Positions 9,597 to 20,549 of a stretch of DNA of 64,000 bases are shown one piece after another. The notes beneath the pieces are model-generated. The model saw nothing but the letters and a program-made list of their open reading frames with translations, was not told the origin of the DNA and did no database searches. The translations under genes were made by a program, and so were the position numbers. The stretch comes from Paraherbaspirillum soli. GTDB taxonomy: Bacteria > Pseudomonadota > Gammaproteobacteria > Burkholderiales > Burkholderiaceae_D. Location: NCBI RefSeq assembly GCF_042654985.1, contig NZ_JBHSMT010000021.1:1-64000 (forward strand), read 5' to 3'. Position 1 is the stretch's first letter, and each line of letters begins with the position of its first letter.

Positions 9597-10507
9597 CAGT
9601 CCTTCAAGGTTTCGCCGGTGAGGCTTTGCAGCGCTTCACGATATTTGGCGCCGGTTTTTTCAATCACATCGGCAGGCAGGGCCGGCGCCGGTGCGGTCTT
9701 GTTCCAGCTGGTGATCGTTTCCAGGTAATCGCGCACAAATTGTTTGTCGAACGATGGCGGCGAGATGCCGACCCGATAGCTGGATGCAGGCCAGAAACGC
9801 GACGAATCGGCGGTCAGCACCTCATCCATCAAATGCAATACGCCGTCTTGATCCAGACCGAATTCAAACTTGGTGTCGGCAATAATGATGCCGCGCGTTG
9901 CCGCATAGTCGGCTGCGGTTTTGTACAGCTCGATACTGACGGCTCTGATCTTCTCGGCCAGCTCTTTACCGATGCGGCTTTCCATCTCGGCAAAGCTGAT
10001 GTTCTCATCGTGTTCGCCCATTTCGGCTTTGGCGGCCGGCGTGAAAATCGGCTCTTCCAGCTTGGCCGCCTGTTGCAAGCCGGCCGGTAAAGTGATGCCG
10101 CAAATCGCGCCGGTGGCTTGATAGTCCTTCCAGCCGGAGCCGATGATATAACCGCGCACCACCGCCTCAACCATGATCGGCTGCAAACGTTTGGCCACCA
10201 CCGCACGACCGCGCACCTGCTCCACCTCATCCGCTGCCACCACCGATTCCGGCGCAATCCCGGTCAAATGATTCGGCACGATGTTCGCCAGTTTGGCAAA
10301 CCAGAAGTCGGACATCTGATTCAATACCCTGCCCTTGCCCGGGATCGGTTCATTCATGATGACGTCGAAAGCCGACAGGCGGTCGGAGGTGACGATCAGG
10401 ATCTTGTCGTCGCCGACGGCGTAGTTTTCGCGCACCTTGCCGCGGCCGAGCAGCGGCAGGGAGGTGATGGTGGATTGAAACAGGGAGGATAGATACGGGC
10501 TTGTCAT
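9596..10507 (-). CDS. purC: Phosphoribosylaminoimidazole-succinocarboxamide synthase
   Basis: 303 residues. Joins aspartate to CAIR with ATP to give SAICAR. N-terminal LLGRGKVRENYAV and VTSDRLSAFDVIMNEPIPGKG, then VEAVVRGYIIGSGWKDYQ and the C-terminal DEVLTADSSRFWP, all family hallmarks. It is the longer form (about 300 residues) typical of betaproteobacteria. First gene of the purCEK-sua5 run; about 100 non-coding bases separate it from fba. Confidence 0.95.
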   Translation of the reverse strand: MTSPYLSSLFQSTITSLPLLGRGKVRENYAVGDDKILIVTSDRLSAFDVIMNEPIPGKGRVLNQMSDFWFAKLANIVPNHLTGIAPESVVAADEVEQVRGRAVVAKRLQPIMVEAVVRGYIIGSGWKDYQATGAICGITLPAGLQQAAKLEEPIFTPAAKAEMGEHDENISFAEMESRIGKELAEKIRAVSIELYKTAADYAATRGIIIADTKFEFGLDQDGVLHLMDEVLTADSSRFWPASSYRVGISPPSFDKQFVRDYLETITSWNKTAPAPALPADVIEKTGAKYREALQSLTGETLKD

Positions 10508-10604
10508 GGTGATTCCATAAGTCAGAACCAGGCTGCCGATTTCTGATCAGCAACCTGGCGGGTTAGCGCGCTTGCAGGATGTCGGAAAATTACTGCACGG
10601 TCGC

Positions 10605-11669
10605 TTACTGAACGATTTGTGCGAGTTCGCCCTTTTTGTATTTCTCGGCGATTTTTTCCAGGGACATCGGTTTGATCTTGGCGGCCTGGCCTTCGCAGCC
10701 GAACGCCAGGAAGCGTGCTTTGACCACGGCCTTGGCGGCCTCGCGTGCCGGCTTCAGGTAATCGCGCGGATCGAACTTGCTTGGGTTTTCCATCAGATAA
10801 CGACGAATCGCGCCGGTCATTGCCAGGCGAATATCGGTATCGATATTAATCTTGCGCACGCCGTGGCGAATGCCTTCCTGGATTTCTTCGACCGGCACGC
10901 CGTAGGTTTCTTTCATGTCGCCGCCGAATTCGCGGATCTCTGCCAGCAACTCTTGCGGCACCGACGATGAACCGTGCATCACCAGATGGGTGTTCGGAAT
11001 GCGGGTGTGGATTTCCTTGATGCGCTCGATCGCCAGAATATCGCCGGTCGGCTTGCGCGAGAACTTGTACGCGCCGTGCGAAGTACCGATGGCGATGGCC
11101 AGCGCGTCGCATTGGGTCAGCTTGACGAAGTCGGCTGCTTGCGACACATCGGTCAGCAGTTGTTCGCGGGTCATCTTGCCGTCCGCGCCGTGACCGTCTT
11201 CCTTGTCGCCCATCATGGTTTCGAGCGAGCCGAGCACACCCAGTTCCGCTTCGACCGTAACACCGATCGCGTGCGAGAACTCGACCACTTTGCGCGACAC
11301 TTCCACGTTGTATTCGTAGCTGGCGACGGATTTGCCGTCTTCCTGCAACGAACCGTCCATCATCACCGAGGTGAAGCCGGATTTGATCGCTGCCATGCAA
11401 ACCGCTGGCGACTGGCCGTGATCCTGGTGCATCACCACCGGAATATGCGGGAAGGCTTCAACCGCGGCTTCGATCAAGTGGCGCAAGAATGCTTCGCCGG
11501 CATATTTACGGGCACCGGCCGACGCCTGCATGATGACCGGCGCGCCGACTTCATCGGCCGCCTGCATGATGGCGGTGACTTGTTCCAGGTTGTTGACGTT
11601 GAAGGCTGGCAGACCGTAGCTGTTTTCAGCAGCGTGGTCCAGCAATTGACGCATGGATACGAGAGGCAT
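10605..11669 (-). CDS. fba: Class II fructose-bisphosphate aldolase
   Basis: 354 residues. Zinc-dependent cleavage of fructose 1,6-bisphosphate in glycolysis and gluconeogenesis. Class II features: MPLVSMRQLLDHAAENSYG, the zinc-binding VVMHQDHGQSP, GVTVEAELGVLG, LVMHGSSSVPQEL, and KINIDTDIRLAMTGAIRR. It lies downstream of pyk and pgk on the same strand, and the three glycolytic genes form one cluster, though gaps of 45-95 bp leave it open whether they share one transcript. Confidence 0.95.
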   Translation of the reverse strand: MPLVSMRQLLDHAAENSYGLPAFNVNNLEQVTAIMQAADEVGAPVIMQASAGARKYAGEAFLRHLIEAAVEAFPHIPVVMHQDHGQSPAVCMAAIKSGFTSVMMDGSLQEDGKSVASYEYNVEVSRKVVEFSHAIGVTVEAELGVLGSLETMMGDKEDGHGADGKMTREQLLTDVSQAADFVKLTQCDALAIAIGTSHGAYKFSRKPTGDILAIERIKEIHTRIPNTHLVMHGSSSVPQELLAEIREFGGDMKETYGVPVEEIQEGIRHGVRKINIDTDIRLAMTGAIRRYLMENPSKFDPRDYLKPAREAAKAVVKARFLAFGCEGQAAKIKPMSLEKIAEKYKKGELAQIVQ

Positions 11670-11764
11670 GTTGATACTCCAATAAAAAAAATTTCATCAT
11701 CGCGGGACCGAGTTCAAGAGCCGCCAAGGCTGACCCTGCAGCGAATTACTCTGTCCCCAACTAA

Positions 11765-13198
<1,434 letters not shown>

Positions 13199-13243
13199 GG
13201 ATAACCTTTCAGCACAACATGGACAGATAGCGGGAATTGGGAA

Positions 13244-14434
13244 TTAGCTAGCGCGTTGCAACAGAATATCGACCGCCGGCAGGGTCTTGCCTTCTAAAAA
13301 TTCCAGGAAGGCGCCGCCGCCGGTCGAGATGTAACCGATCTTGTCGGCAATTTTGTATTTGGCGATGGCAGCCAGCGTATCACCGCCGCCGGCAATCGAG
13401 AATGCTTTGGAATCGGCGATCGCCAGCGCCAGGGTCTTGGTGCCTTCGCCGAACTGATCGAACTCGAACACGCCGACCGGGCCGTTCCAGACCACTGTGC
13501 CGGCTTGCGCGATTTGCGCCGCCAGCATCGCTGCCGTCTTCGGACCGATGTCCAGAATCATGTCGTCGTCGGCCACATCCTTGACGTCCTTGATCATCGC
13601 TTGCGCGGTGGCCGAGAATTCCTTGGCGCACACCACGTCGACCGGGATCGGCACCGAAGCGCCGCGCTTGGCCATCATGTCGATGATGGCTTTGGCCTCA
13701 TCCACCAGATCGGCTTCAGCCAGCGATTTGCCTATCTTCAAACCGGCCGCCAGCAAAAATGTATTGGCGATGCCGCCGCCGACGATCAAGTTATCGACCT
13801 TGTCGGCCAGCGCTTTCAAAATGGTCAGTTTGCTCGATACCTTAGAGCCGGCAACGATCGCCACCAGCGGCTGCGCCGGCTGGTTCAGGGCCTTGCCCAA
13901 GGCATCCAGTTCAGCCGCTAGCAATGGACCGGCGCAGGCGACCGGAGCGAATTTGGCAATTCCGTGGGTGGTGGCTTCGGCTCGATGGGCGGTGCCGAAC
14001 GCGTCGTTGACGTAGACATCGCACAGCTTGGCGATCTTTTGCGCCAGCTCGTCGCTATTCTTTTTCTCGCCTTTATTGACCCGGCAATTTTCCAGCAGCA
14101 CCACCTGCCCCGGCGCCACGGCAACGCCGTCAACCCAGTCCTGACGTAATTCAACCGGTTGCCCCAACAACTCCGACAAGCGTTTTGCAATCGGCGCCAG
14201 CGAGTCTTCCGGCTTGAATTCGCCTTCGACCGGACGTCCCAGATGGGAAGTGACCATCACCGCCGCGCCCGCATCCAGCGCCTGACGAATGGCCGGCACC
14301 GAGGCCCGGATACGTGTATCTTCGGAAATATTGCCCGTGGCATCTTGCGGCACATTGAGGTCGGCACGGATAAAAACGCGCTTGCCTTGCAGTTGGTGTT
14401 GCGCGATCAAGTCGCTTAGTCGATTGAATTTCAT
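13244..14434 (-). CDS. pgk: Phosphoglycerate kinase
   Basis: 396 residues from the ATG at 14434 (MKFNRLSDL); the frame is open further upstream, but those residues are unlike the family. Reversible phosphate transfer from 1,3-bisphosphoglycerate to ADP. KRVFIRADLNVPQD, VMVTSHLGRPVEG, VLLENCRVNKGE, VNDAFGTAHRAEATT, VAGSKVSSKL, and the C-terminal nucleotide loop SIAGGGDTLAAI are present. A short spacer separates it from pyk. Divergent from ilvE. Confidence 0.95.
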   Translation of the reverse strand: MKFNRLSDLIAQHQLQGKRVFIRADLNVPQDATGNISEDTRIRASVPAIRQALDAGAAVMVTSHLGRPVEGEFKPEDSLAPIAKRLSELLGQPVELRQDWVDGVAVAPGQVVLLENCRVNKGEKKNSDELAQKIAKLCDVYVNDAFGTAHRAEATTHGIAKFAPVACAGPLLAAELDALGKALNQPAQPLVAIVAGSKVSSKLTILKALADKVDNLIVGGGIANTFLLAAGLKIGKSLAEADLVDEAKAIIDMMAKRGASVPIPVDVVCAKEFSATAQAMIKDVKDVADDDMILDIGPKTAAMLAAQIAQAGTVVWNGPVGVFEFDQFGEGTKTLALAIADSKAFSIAGGGDTLAAIAKYKIADKIGYISTGGGAFLEFLEGKTLPAVDILLQRAS

Positions 14435-14755
14435 GTCGATCAGACAATATGGATGAGGAAAAGGCGCTATTTTACTCCACCAGCACCCATCAAAACACCG
14501 TTTTGAACAAGCCCGCCCTGCCATCAGCAAAGCCAGACCGTAAGCGTTGTACAACATCTAAGCGTAGTACGATATTCGGGAATCTGCCAGTCGGCGCCGA
14601 AGGCCGGAAAACCGACCGGACAAGCGCAATATTCCGAGGAGTTCGGCCCCGCCGAATCCGTTAAAATGACGCCTTAATCTGCATATCGGCGCAACAGATA
14701 AACAACCCCAGCCCCCCCCCCATAAAACACATCAAAACTTACTGGAGATTTCGAT
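14435..14755. promoter_or_regulatory. Divergent intergenic region between pgk and ilvE
   Basis: 320 bases that must hold the promoters of both divergent genes. A TAAAAT -10-like hexamer on the plus strand at 14662-14667 could serve ilvE, but I cannot point to a convincing -35. A run of ten C residues at about 14709-14720 precedes the ilvE ribosome site. No gene is seen. Confidence 0.35.
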
Positions 14756-15676
14756 ATGTCCATGGCTGATCGCGACGGCAAAATCTGGAAAGACGGCGAG
14801 CTGATCGACTGGCGCGACGCCAACATCCACGTTTTGACGCACTCGCTGCATTACGGCATGGCCGTATTCGAAGGTCTGCGGGCGTACAAGACGGCACAGG
14901 GGACAGCGATTTTCCGCTTGCAGGAACACACCCAGCGCTTGCTGAACTCGGCCAAGATCTTCCAGATGCATGTCCCGTTCGATAAGCAAACCCTGATCGA
15001 TGCGCAAATCCAGGTAGTCCGTGAAAACAAGCTGGAATCCTGCTACATGCGGCCGCTGATCTGGATCGGCTCGGAAATGCTCGGCATCGCCGCCAAGGGC
15101 AATACCATCCACGTCGCCATCGCCGCCTGGCCCTGGGGCGCATATCTGGGTGAAGAAGGCATGGCGAAAGGGATAAGAGTCAAGACCTCGTCATTCAGCC
15201 GCCACCATGTCAACGTCTCGCTGGTGCGCGCCAAAGCCAGCGGCTATTACATCAACTCGATCCTGGCCAACCAGGAAGCGCTGGCCGACGGCTACGACGA
15301 AGCCTTGCTGCTGGACACCGACGGCTATGTATCGGAAGGCTCCGGCGAAAACGTGTTCATCGTCAAGAACGGCAAGATCTACACCCCCGACCTGGCCTCC
15401 TGCCTGGAAGGCATCACCCGCGACGCCGTGCTGAGCATGGCGCGCGACAGCGGCATCGAAGTGATCGAAAAACGCATCACACGCGACGAAGTGTATTGCA
15501 GCGACGAAGCTTTCTTTACCGGCACCGCGGCAGAAATCACGCCGATCCGCGAACTCGACAACCGCGTCATCGGCGAAGGCAAGCGCGGACCGATCACAGA
15601 AAAAATACAAACCATGTTCTTTGACGTTGTGGCCGGCAAGTCCCCCAAATATCAGCATTGGTTAACTCTGGTTTAA
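14756..15676 (+). CDS. ilvE: Branched-chain amino acid aminotransferase
   Basis: 306 residues. PLP-dependent class IV transaminase interconverting valine, leucine and isoleucine with their keto acids. HSLHYGMAVFEGLRAY near residue 36, VRAKASGYYINSILANQEAL containing the PLP lysine, EALLLDTDGYVSEGSGENVF, and FFTGTAAEITPI are hallmarks. GGAG lies about 10 bases before the ATG. Followed after 59 bp by a small zinc-finger gene on the same strand, likely the same transcript. Confidence 0.95.
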   Translation: MSMADRDGKIWKDGELIDWRDANIHVLTHSLHYGMAVFEGLRAYKTAQGTAIFRLQEHTQRLLNSAKIFQMHVPFDKQTLIDAQIQVVRENKLESCYMRPLIWIGSEMLGIAAKGNTIHVAIAAWPWGAYLGEEGMAKGIRVKTSSFSRHHVNVSLVRAKASGYYINSILANQEALADGYDEALLLDTDGYVSEGSGENVFIVKNGKIYTPDLASCLEGITRDAVLSMARDSGIEVIEKRITRDEVYCSDEAFFTGTAAEITPIRELDNRVIGEGKRGPITEKIQTMFFDVVAGKSPKYQHWLTLV

Positions 15677-15735
15677 AAATGGAAAGCCGGGCACAATTCG
15701 GCTTTCGGAAATTCAGCAGAAATACGGAGAATCAA

Positions 15736-15933
15736 ATGACAGCAGCAAACATCCAGACCCCAGTCGAACTTGACGGCAAAGACTTGCCGCTCCATTGCCC
15801 CAACCCGCTGATGCCGATCTGGTCATCGCATCCACGAGTGTTCCTGGACGTCACCAGCACCGGCAGCGCCAAATGCCCATACTGCGGCACGCAATACCGG
15901 CTCAAGCCGGGTGCCGTGGTCAAGGGGCATTGA
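15736..15933 (+). CDS. Small zinc-finger (CHCC-type) protein
   Basis: 65 residues from the ATG at 15736, with GGAGA six bases upstream. Four putative zinc ligands are spaced as in the zf-CHCC family: C in LHCPNP, H in SSHPRVFLD, and CPYCGTQY near the C-terminus. This family is related to the mitochondrial complex I subunit NDUFS6, but a role for the bacterial protein is not established. Sits between ilvE and a strong terminator. Confidence 0.85.
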   Translation: MTAANIQTPVELDGKDLPLHCPNPLMPIWSSHPRVFLDVTSTGSAKCPYCGTQYRLKPGAVVKGH

Positions 15934-15950
15934 GCGTTGTTTGCATGAAT

Positions 15951-15979
15951 AAAAAAAAAGGGAGCGATGCTCCCTTTTT
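15951..15979. terminator. Bidirectional Rho-independent terminator
   Basis: Arms GGGAGC (15960-15965) and GCTCCC (15969-15974), three-base loop, nine A residues before and five T residues after. Ends the ilvE/zinc-finger transcript. Confidence 0.85.
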
Positions 15980-16014
15980 CGCTTTTTAAGGCCATTTTGG
16001 AAAAAGGATTCAAC

Positions 16015-16446
16015 ATGCCACGCGCAAAATTGATGCACGGCTCAGCCGAAGAAACCGAAGCAGCCTTTTATGACGCCCTGGGCCGCGCCGACATCGAAGC
16101 CATGATGGCGCTGTGGGCCGACGATGAAGACATCGTCTGCGTACATCCGAATTCGCCAAGACTGGTAGGCCATGCCGCGATCCGTGCCGCATTCGAAACC
16201 CTGTTCGAGCGCGGCGGCGTGCATATCCGCACCCGCCAGTTGCACGCCACACACAATATGTCGACCAGCATTCACAACCTGATTGAGGAAATACATCAGG
16301 CCGGCGATCCGCCGCAGGAAATGCATATCCTGACCACCAATGTTTACCTGAAAACCCCGCGCGGCTGGTGCCTGGTACTGCATCACGCGTCGGTGGCGCC
16401 CGGTGCGGCGCCGGATGAGCCGATGTCGACCGCCATGCTGCATTAG
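16015..16446 (+). CDS. NTF2-like (SnoaL/DUF4440-type) protein
   Basis: 143 residues from the ATG at 16015, with AAGGA upstream; a start at 15967 would lie inside the terminator. Alpha-plus-beta NTF2-like pattern: TEAAFYDALGRADIEAMMALW, then DDEDIVCVHPNSPRLVGHAAIRAAFETLF, and a beta-rich C-terminus ending in GWCLVLHHASVAPG. Such domains are often small-molecule isomerases or binding domains, and nothing visible fixes a substrate. Its stop is followed immediately by palindromic repeat copy 1. Confidence 0.75.
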   Translation: MPRAKLMHGSAEETEAAFYDALGRADIEAMMALWADDEDIVCVHPNSPRLVGHAAIRAAFETLFERGGVHIRTRQLHATHNMSTSIHNLIEEIHQAGDPPQEMHILTTNVYLKTPRGWCLVLHHASVAPGAAPDEPMSTAMLH

Positions 16447-16564
16447 GACACCTCTAAAACCTACTGCGCGTCCCAATCTCGGGGCTGCGATGCTCGCCGT
16501 ACTCTCGTACGACTGCGCTTCTTACCCCGACCTTGGACCGCTCGCTACGGTTTTAGAGGCGTCC
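16447..16564 (+). repeat. Dispersed palindromic element, copy 1
   Basis: About 118 bp with inverted ends (CACCTCTAAAAC and GTTTTAGAGG). It contains CTACTGCGCG, CTGCGATGCTCGCCGTAC, GTACGACTGCGCTTC and CCGCTCGCTACGG. The same element is at 18809-18931 (opposite orientation) and 48441-48562 (same orientation). It begins one base after a stop codon, so it could act as a terminator or mRNA-stabilising stem. Confidence 0.8.
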
Positions 16565-16648
16565 GTATCCAATCCCGCTCACGCCATTTTCAACACCCTG
16601 TCGGAAATCACGGCACAATAGCCGACCAACCATTTCACGGAGTTCCTG

Positions 16649-17149
16649 ATGGAAAACAATCCCTCGTCTGTCAATGCCGACGGCGTGTTCGAACCGTTCC
16701 GGGTTGAAGATGTACCGGTAGAAACGTGGTCAGAAGGCGATCGCTTCGGCAGCCGCTTTCGAAGACTCGGGAAATTCGGCGGCGGCTCCCATGTCGGCGT
16801 GGCGATCGAAGAGCTCGATCCGGGCAAACAATCATGTCCTCTGCACTATCACATGCTGGAAGAAGAGCATCTGCTGATACTGGAGGGTGAAGTCACGCTG
16901 CTGCTCGGGGACAAGTCATACCTGATGTCGGCTGGCGATTATGCTTGCTTTCCTGCCGGTCAAAAGGCCGGTCACGCGCTGTTAAATCATGGTGAAACGC
17001 TGTGCCGCTATTTGGTGTTGGGAGAAAGCAACCCCAATGATGTGATCGTTTATCCGAAATCGGGACGAGTCAGCGTGCGCCTGACCGGCGAAGGATATCG
17101 CCAGTCGGCAACAATGGAGTACTGGGATGGAGAAGATACAAAAAAATAA
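16649..17149 (+). CDS. Cupin-domain protein
   Basis: 166 residues. A single cupin barrel: GSHVGVAIEELDPGKQSCPLHYHMLEEEHLLILEGEVTLLL gives motif 1 with HxH and EE ligands, and YACFPAGQKAGHALLNHG gives motif 2 with a histidine, so a metal site is likely. Similar proteins bind sugars or act in small-molecule metabolism; no substrate can be named. Preceded by GGAG-like TTCCTG and a 200-bp gap holding the palindromic element. Confidence 0.8.
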   Translation: MENNPSSVNADGVFEPFRVEDVPVETWSEGDRFGSRFRRLGKFGGGSHVGVAIEELDPGKQSCPLHYHMLEEEHLLILEGEVTLLLGDKSYLMSAGDYACFPAGQKAGHALLNHGETLCRYLVLGESNPNDVIVYPKSGRVSVRLTGEGYRQSATMEYWDGEDTKK

Positions 17150-17216
17150 AGATAATCCTTGATCTTCGACCGTAGCCGGCCTATCTATTAATTACACGAC
17201 AACAAGAAGCATTTGT

Positions 17217-18191
17217 ATGAGTTCCTCCGCATCTCCCGCCCCTTACAGCGCCCCGCTGTGGTTACCTGGCGGCCACTTGCAAACCATTTATCCGGCCACT
17301 TGCATCAGCAAACCTGAAGTTGTTTACCGGCGCGAGCGCTGGGATACTCCGGATGACGATTTCATTGATATTGATTTCGTCGACGGCCAGCCGGGGCGGC
17401 CGCTGGCCGTCTTGTTTCACGGATTGGAAGGTTCATCCAATAGCCACTACAGCCGGGCATTGATGGCGCAGGTCGCGGCGCTCGGCTGGTCCGGCGCGGT
17501 ACCTCATTTTCGCGGCTGTTCCGGTGAAATCAATCAGGCGCCGCGCTTCTATCATTCCGGTGATGCGCAAGAGATCGACTGGATACTGCGTCGCCTGGCC
17601 GCCGGCCGCGACCACAAACAATTCGGAAAATTCTATGCGACCGGCGTCTCGCTGGGCGGCAACGCGCTATTGCGCTGGCTCGGCGAATCACAGTATCAAG
17701 CGAAAATCGTGGATGGCGCTTGCGCGATTTCTGCGCCGCTCGACTTGGCCGGCGGCGGCGCTGCCTTGGCGCACGGCTTCAACCGGATTTACACGCGTGC
17801 TTTTTTACGCACGATGAAAACCAAATCGCTGGAAAAACTCAACCAATTCCCCAGCCTGTTCGACCGCGAGCGCATGCTGCAGGCGCGCAACCTGTACGAC
17901 TTCGACAATATCGTCACGGCGCCGCTGCATGGCTATCGCAACACGGAAGATTACTGGGACCGAGCCAGCGCCAAACACGTATTGCATGACATCACCGTGC
18001 CGACGCTGGTGCTCAACGCCAGGAACGATCCGTTCCTGCCGCCGCAACATTTGCCGCGCAGCGCCGCGGCCAGCGTCACGCTGGAATATCCGGAGCAAGG
18101 CGGCCATGTCGGCTTCGCCAGCGGCAACCCGCCCGGACGCCTGGACTGGCTGCCGCAACGCATGATCGGGTTTCTGCAATCCGTATCCTGA
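17217..18191 (+). CDS. YheT-family alpha/beta hydrolase
   Basis: 324 residues. Family core is complete: APLWLPGGHLQTIYP at the N-terminus, LAVLFHGLEGSSNSHYSRAL near residue 65, the nucleophile elbow ATGVSLGGNALLRWL, and catalytic Asp/His candidates in LNARNDPFLP and GGHVGFASG. The family (UPF0017, which includes E. coli YheT) are esterase-like enzymes of uncertain substrate. The downstream gene starts 21 bp later on the same strand. Confidence 0.88.
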   Translation: MSSSASPAPYSAPLWLPGGHLQTIYPATCISKPEVVYRRERWDTPDDDFIDIDFVDGQPGRPLAVLFHGLEGSSNSHYSRALMAQVAALGWSGAVPHFRGCSGEINQAPRFYHSGDAQEIDWILRRLAAGRDHKQFGKFYATGVSLGGNALLRWLGESQYQAKIVDGACAISAPLDLAGGGAALAHGFNRIYTRAFLRTMKTKSLEKLNQFPSLFDRERMLQARNLYDFDNIVTAPLHGYRNTEDYWDRASAKHVLHDITVPTLVLNARNDPFLPPQHLPRSAAASVTLEYPEQGGHVGFASGNPPGRLDWLPQRMIGFLQSVS

Positions 18192-18211
18192 CCAATTAGA
18201 AAAATCATTAC

Positions 18212-18808
18212 ATGGATCACATCGTCAAACAGGCCATGGCCAAATGGCCCGAGGTGCCGCATTGCTACGGCTGGCTGGCGCTGGATGCGCGCGGCGCCTG
18301 GCGCATGCGCGATGAGCAGGCGCAACGACAAAACCTGCCGGGCGACAAAATCGTGCATGCGGCACTGCTCGGCTTTATTCATCGCAATTACGGAGTCGAC
18401 GCTGAAGGCCGCTGGTATTTCCAGAATGGTCCGCAGCGCGTGTATATCGACTTGGCACTGACGCCGTACATTGCGCACACCGATCCAACACTGGGTTTTG
18501 TGCTGCAGACCGGTGAAGCAATGAGCGCGATTGATGCCGCCATGCTGACGGAACAAGGACGGCTGCTACTGATAGGCAACGGTAAAGTCGCGGCGCTGGA
18601 CGATCGCGACCTCGCACAATGTCTGGCCGGCTTGCGGATGGATGACAATATCGTCGCGGATGAACGCTTGCTCGGATGGCTGACGGATCCGGCGGACGAT
18701 GGCGTTTTGACTTGGCAATACGCCGGAACGGATTTGCCGGTACAGCGAATTGCACAAGAGAATATCGCTGCGCATTTCGGCTTTGTACTACAGCCGCGGC
18801 AGGCTTAA
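18212..18808 (+). CDS. Conserved hypothetical protein next to YheT-like hydrolase
   Basis: 198 residues, soluble, no signal peptide. Begins MDHIVKQAMAKWPEVPHCYGWLALDARG, a style I associate with a betaproteobacterial family of unknown function found beside yheT-like genes. The centre (WYFQNGPQRVYIDLALTPYI) is beta-rich. No catalytic motif is recognised. Its stop is followed directly by palindromic element copy 2. Confidence 0.75.
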   Translation: MDHIVKQAMAKWPEVPHCYGWLALDARGAWRMRDEQAQRQNLPGDKIVHAALLGFIHRNYGVDAEGRWYFQNGPQRVYIDLALTPYIAHTDPTLGFVLQTGEAMSAIDAAMLTEQGRLLLIGNGKVAALDDRDLAQCLAGLRMDDNIVADERLLGWLTDPADDGVLTWQYAGTDLPVQRIAQENIAAHFGFVLQPRQA

Positions 18809-18931
18809 GGGCACCTCCAAAAACCGTAGCGAGCGGCCCAAGGTCTGGGCGAGAAGCACAGCCGTACGGAGGTACGGCGAGCATCGCAGCCCGGAGATTG
18901 GGCCGCGCAGTAGGTTTTTAGAGGTGCCCTT
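18809..18931 (-). repeat. Dispersed palindromic element, copy 2
   Basis: About 123 bp, in inverted orientation relative to copy 1: it starts GGGCACCTCCAAAAACCG and ends with TTTTTAGAGGTGCCC. It fills the whole space between two convergent genes, touching both stop codons, which favours a role as a bidirectional terminator. Confidence 0.85.
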
Positions 18932-20441
18932 AGCGCTCCTTGGATTCCTTCAGCTCTTCTTTCCAGCGCGCCTGCAATTCCCGCTCGCGCGCATCGATGA
19001 TCGACTGCTCATAAAACCCCGCATCCGGCGCATTGCGCGCGATGCGCAACTGGTCCAGCGCCGCCGGCACGCTGCCGGTCAGCGCATACGATTCAGCCAA
19101 TGCCATATGCTGCAATGCCTGCTTGCCCTGCGCCGAATAGGCCTGCGCCAGCAGGTTCTGGACATCAGCATCCTGCCGGTACAACTGTGCCTGCTCGCGC
19201 AAGTAACGGCCGGCCTCATCCAGCCGCTTACCGGCGATCAGCGCCTTGGCATATTGATGAGCAACACCGCGCGACAACGGAAATTCCTGGCGCGCCCGCT
19301 CTACCAGTTGCAAAGCCTCGGCCGGCTGATGCGCCGCCAGCTTGATGTCGATGCCCAGATCGGTCAGCACCACGCTAGGCTTGACCGGTGATGCTGCGGC
19401 CACCGCCTGCTGCAATAAAGCTTCCGCCTTGTCATAGGCCTCCCGCTTGAGGGCGATGAAAGCCAAACCGTAGTTGGCGGCGATGATTTGCGGTTTGGGA
19501 TTTTGGGTCAATTGAACTTCGAAGAATGCTTGCGCCTCGCGCAAACCTTTTTCCGAATCGTCCTGCAACACCCGCGTACGGGCTCGAATCAACTGGAAAT
19601 CCAGGCTATCGGCACGCTGCCGGTAACGCTGCTCGCGAATCCGCGCCTCGATATCAGCGATCCGTTCACTGGTCAGCGGGTGGGTCAGCAAATAAGGTGG
19701 GATCACGTCCGAATAATTACGCGAAGCGCTCTGCAGGCGACCGAAAAACGCCACCATGCCGGAAGTATCAAAGCCGCCATCGCCCAGAATCGACAAGCCG
19801 ATCCGATCCGCCTCACGTTCCGCATCGCGGCTGAAATTCAACTGCCGCTGCATCGCCAGGCCGGTACCGCCCATCATCACCGCCGAACCGACATCGCCAC
19901 TACCGCGCATCGCCAGTGCCCCCAACAACATCGACGCCAGCGCGATCATAGAATCCTGTTTTTGCTTGCCCAGCATGCGGGCGATATGGCGCTGCGCGAC
20001 GTGGCCGATTTCATGCGCCAGCACCGACGCCAGCTCCGATTCGCTCTGCGCCGCCAGCAGCAAGCCGGAATGCACCGCGATGAAACCGCCCGGCAACGCA
20101 AACGCATTCAAGACTGGATCGCGCACCGCAAAAAAGAAGAAATCGAACCCAGCCTCGCCCCGCACCTCCGGCCGGGCTGCAACCAGCGACAAGCCGAAAT
20201 TATTCAGGTATTCGAGCAGCGGCGCATCGTTCAGATAATCGGGATCGCGCCGGATATCGTGCATGACTTCCTCGCCCAGCTTGCGCTCCATCAATGGCGA
20301 CAACGATTCGCGCGAAGTATCCCCCAGCGTCGGCAGATTTTGCGTTGCGAATGCGGGAGCAAGCGTCGGCGGCAATGTGCAAAAGACACTGAGCAGCGCA
20401 ACAAATAACAGGCGCCGCCGTGACGGCAATGGTCGATTCAT
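18930..20441 (-). CDS. Periplasmic M48-family metalloprotease with TPR region (BepA/YfgC-like)
   Basis: 503 residues from the ATG at 20441 (MNRPLPSRRR). Signal peptide to about residue 33. The zinc motif LAHEIGHVAQRHIARM (HExxH) is near residue 145, with the third-ligand helix RDAEREADRIGLSIL. The C-terminal half (about 280-503) is helical and repeat-like, consistent with TPRs. E. coli BepA degrades or assembles LptD and other outer-membrane proteins; the same role is inferred. Divergent from moaC with an 85-bp gap. Confidence 0.85.
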   Translation of the reverse strand: MNRPLPSRRRLLFVALLSVFCTLPPTLAPAFATQNLPTLGDTSRESLSPLMERKLGEEVMHDIRRDPDYLNDAPLLEYLNNFGLSLVAARPEVRGEAGFDFFFFAVRDPVLNAFALPGGFIAVHSGLLLAAQSESELASVLAHEIGHVAQRHIARMLGKQKQDSMIALASMLLGALAMRGSGDVGSAVMMGGTGLAMQRQLNFSRDAEREADRIGLSILGDGGFDTSGMVAFFGRLQSASRNYSDVIPPYLLTHPLTSERIADIEARIREQRYRQRADSLDFQLIRARTRVLQDDSEKGLREAQAFFEVQLTQNPKPQIIAANYGLAFIALKREAYDKAEALLQQAVAAASPVKPSVVLTDLGIDIKLAAHQPAEALQLVERARQEFPLSRGVAHQYAKALIAGKRLDEAGRYLREQAQLYRQDADVQNLLAQAYSAQGKQALQHMALAESYALTGSVPAALDQLRIARNAPDAGFYEQSIIDARERELQARWKEELKESKER

Positions 20442-20549
20442 GGAATTGGAAAGAGTGAAAATCACGGTGCTATGATACCCGCAGTCGATTATTGTTCCGA
20501 GAAAAGCTCTTTCCCTGTTTCACTACCATAGCCATAGAAAACCGCAGTC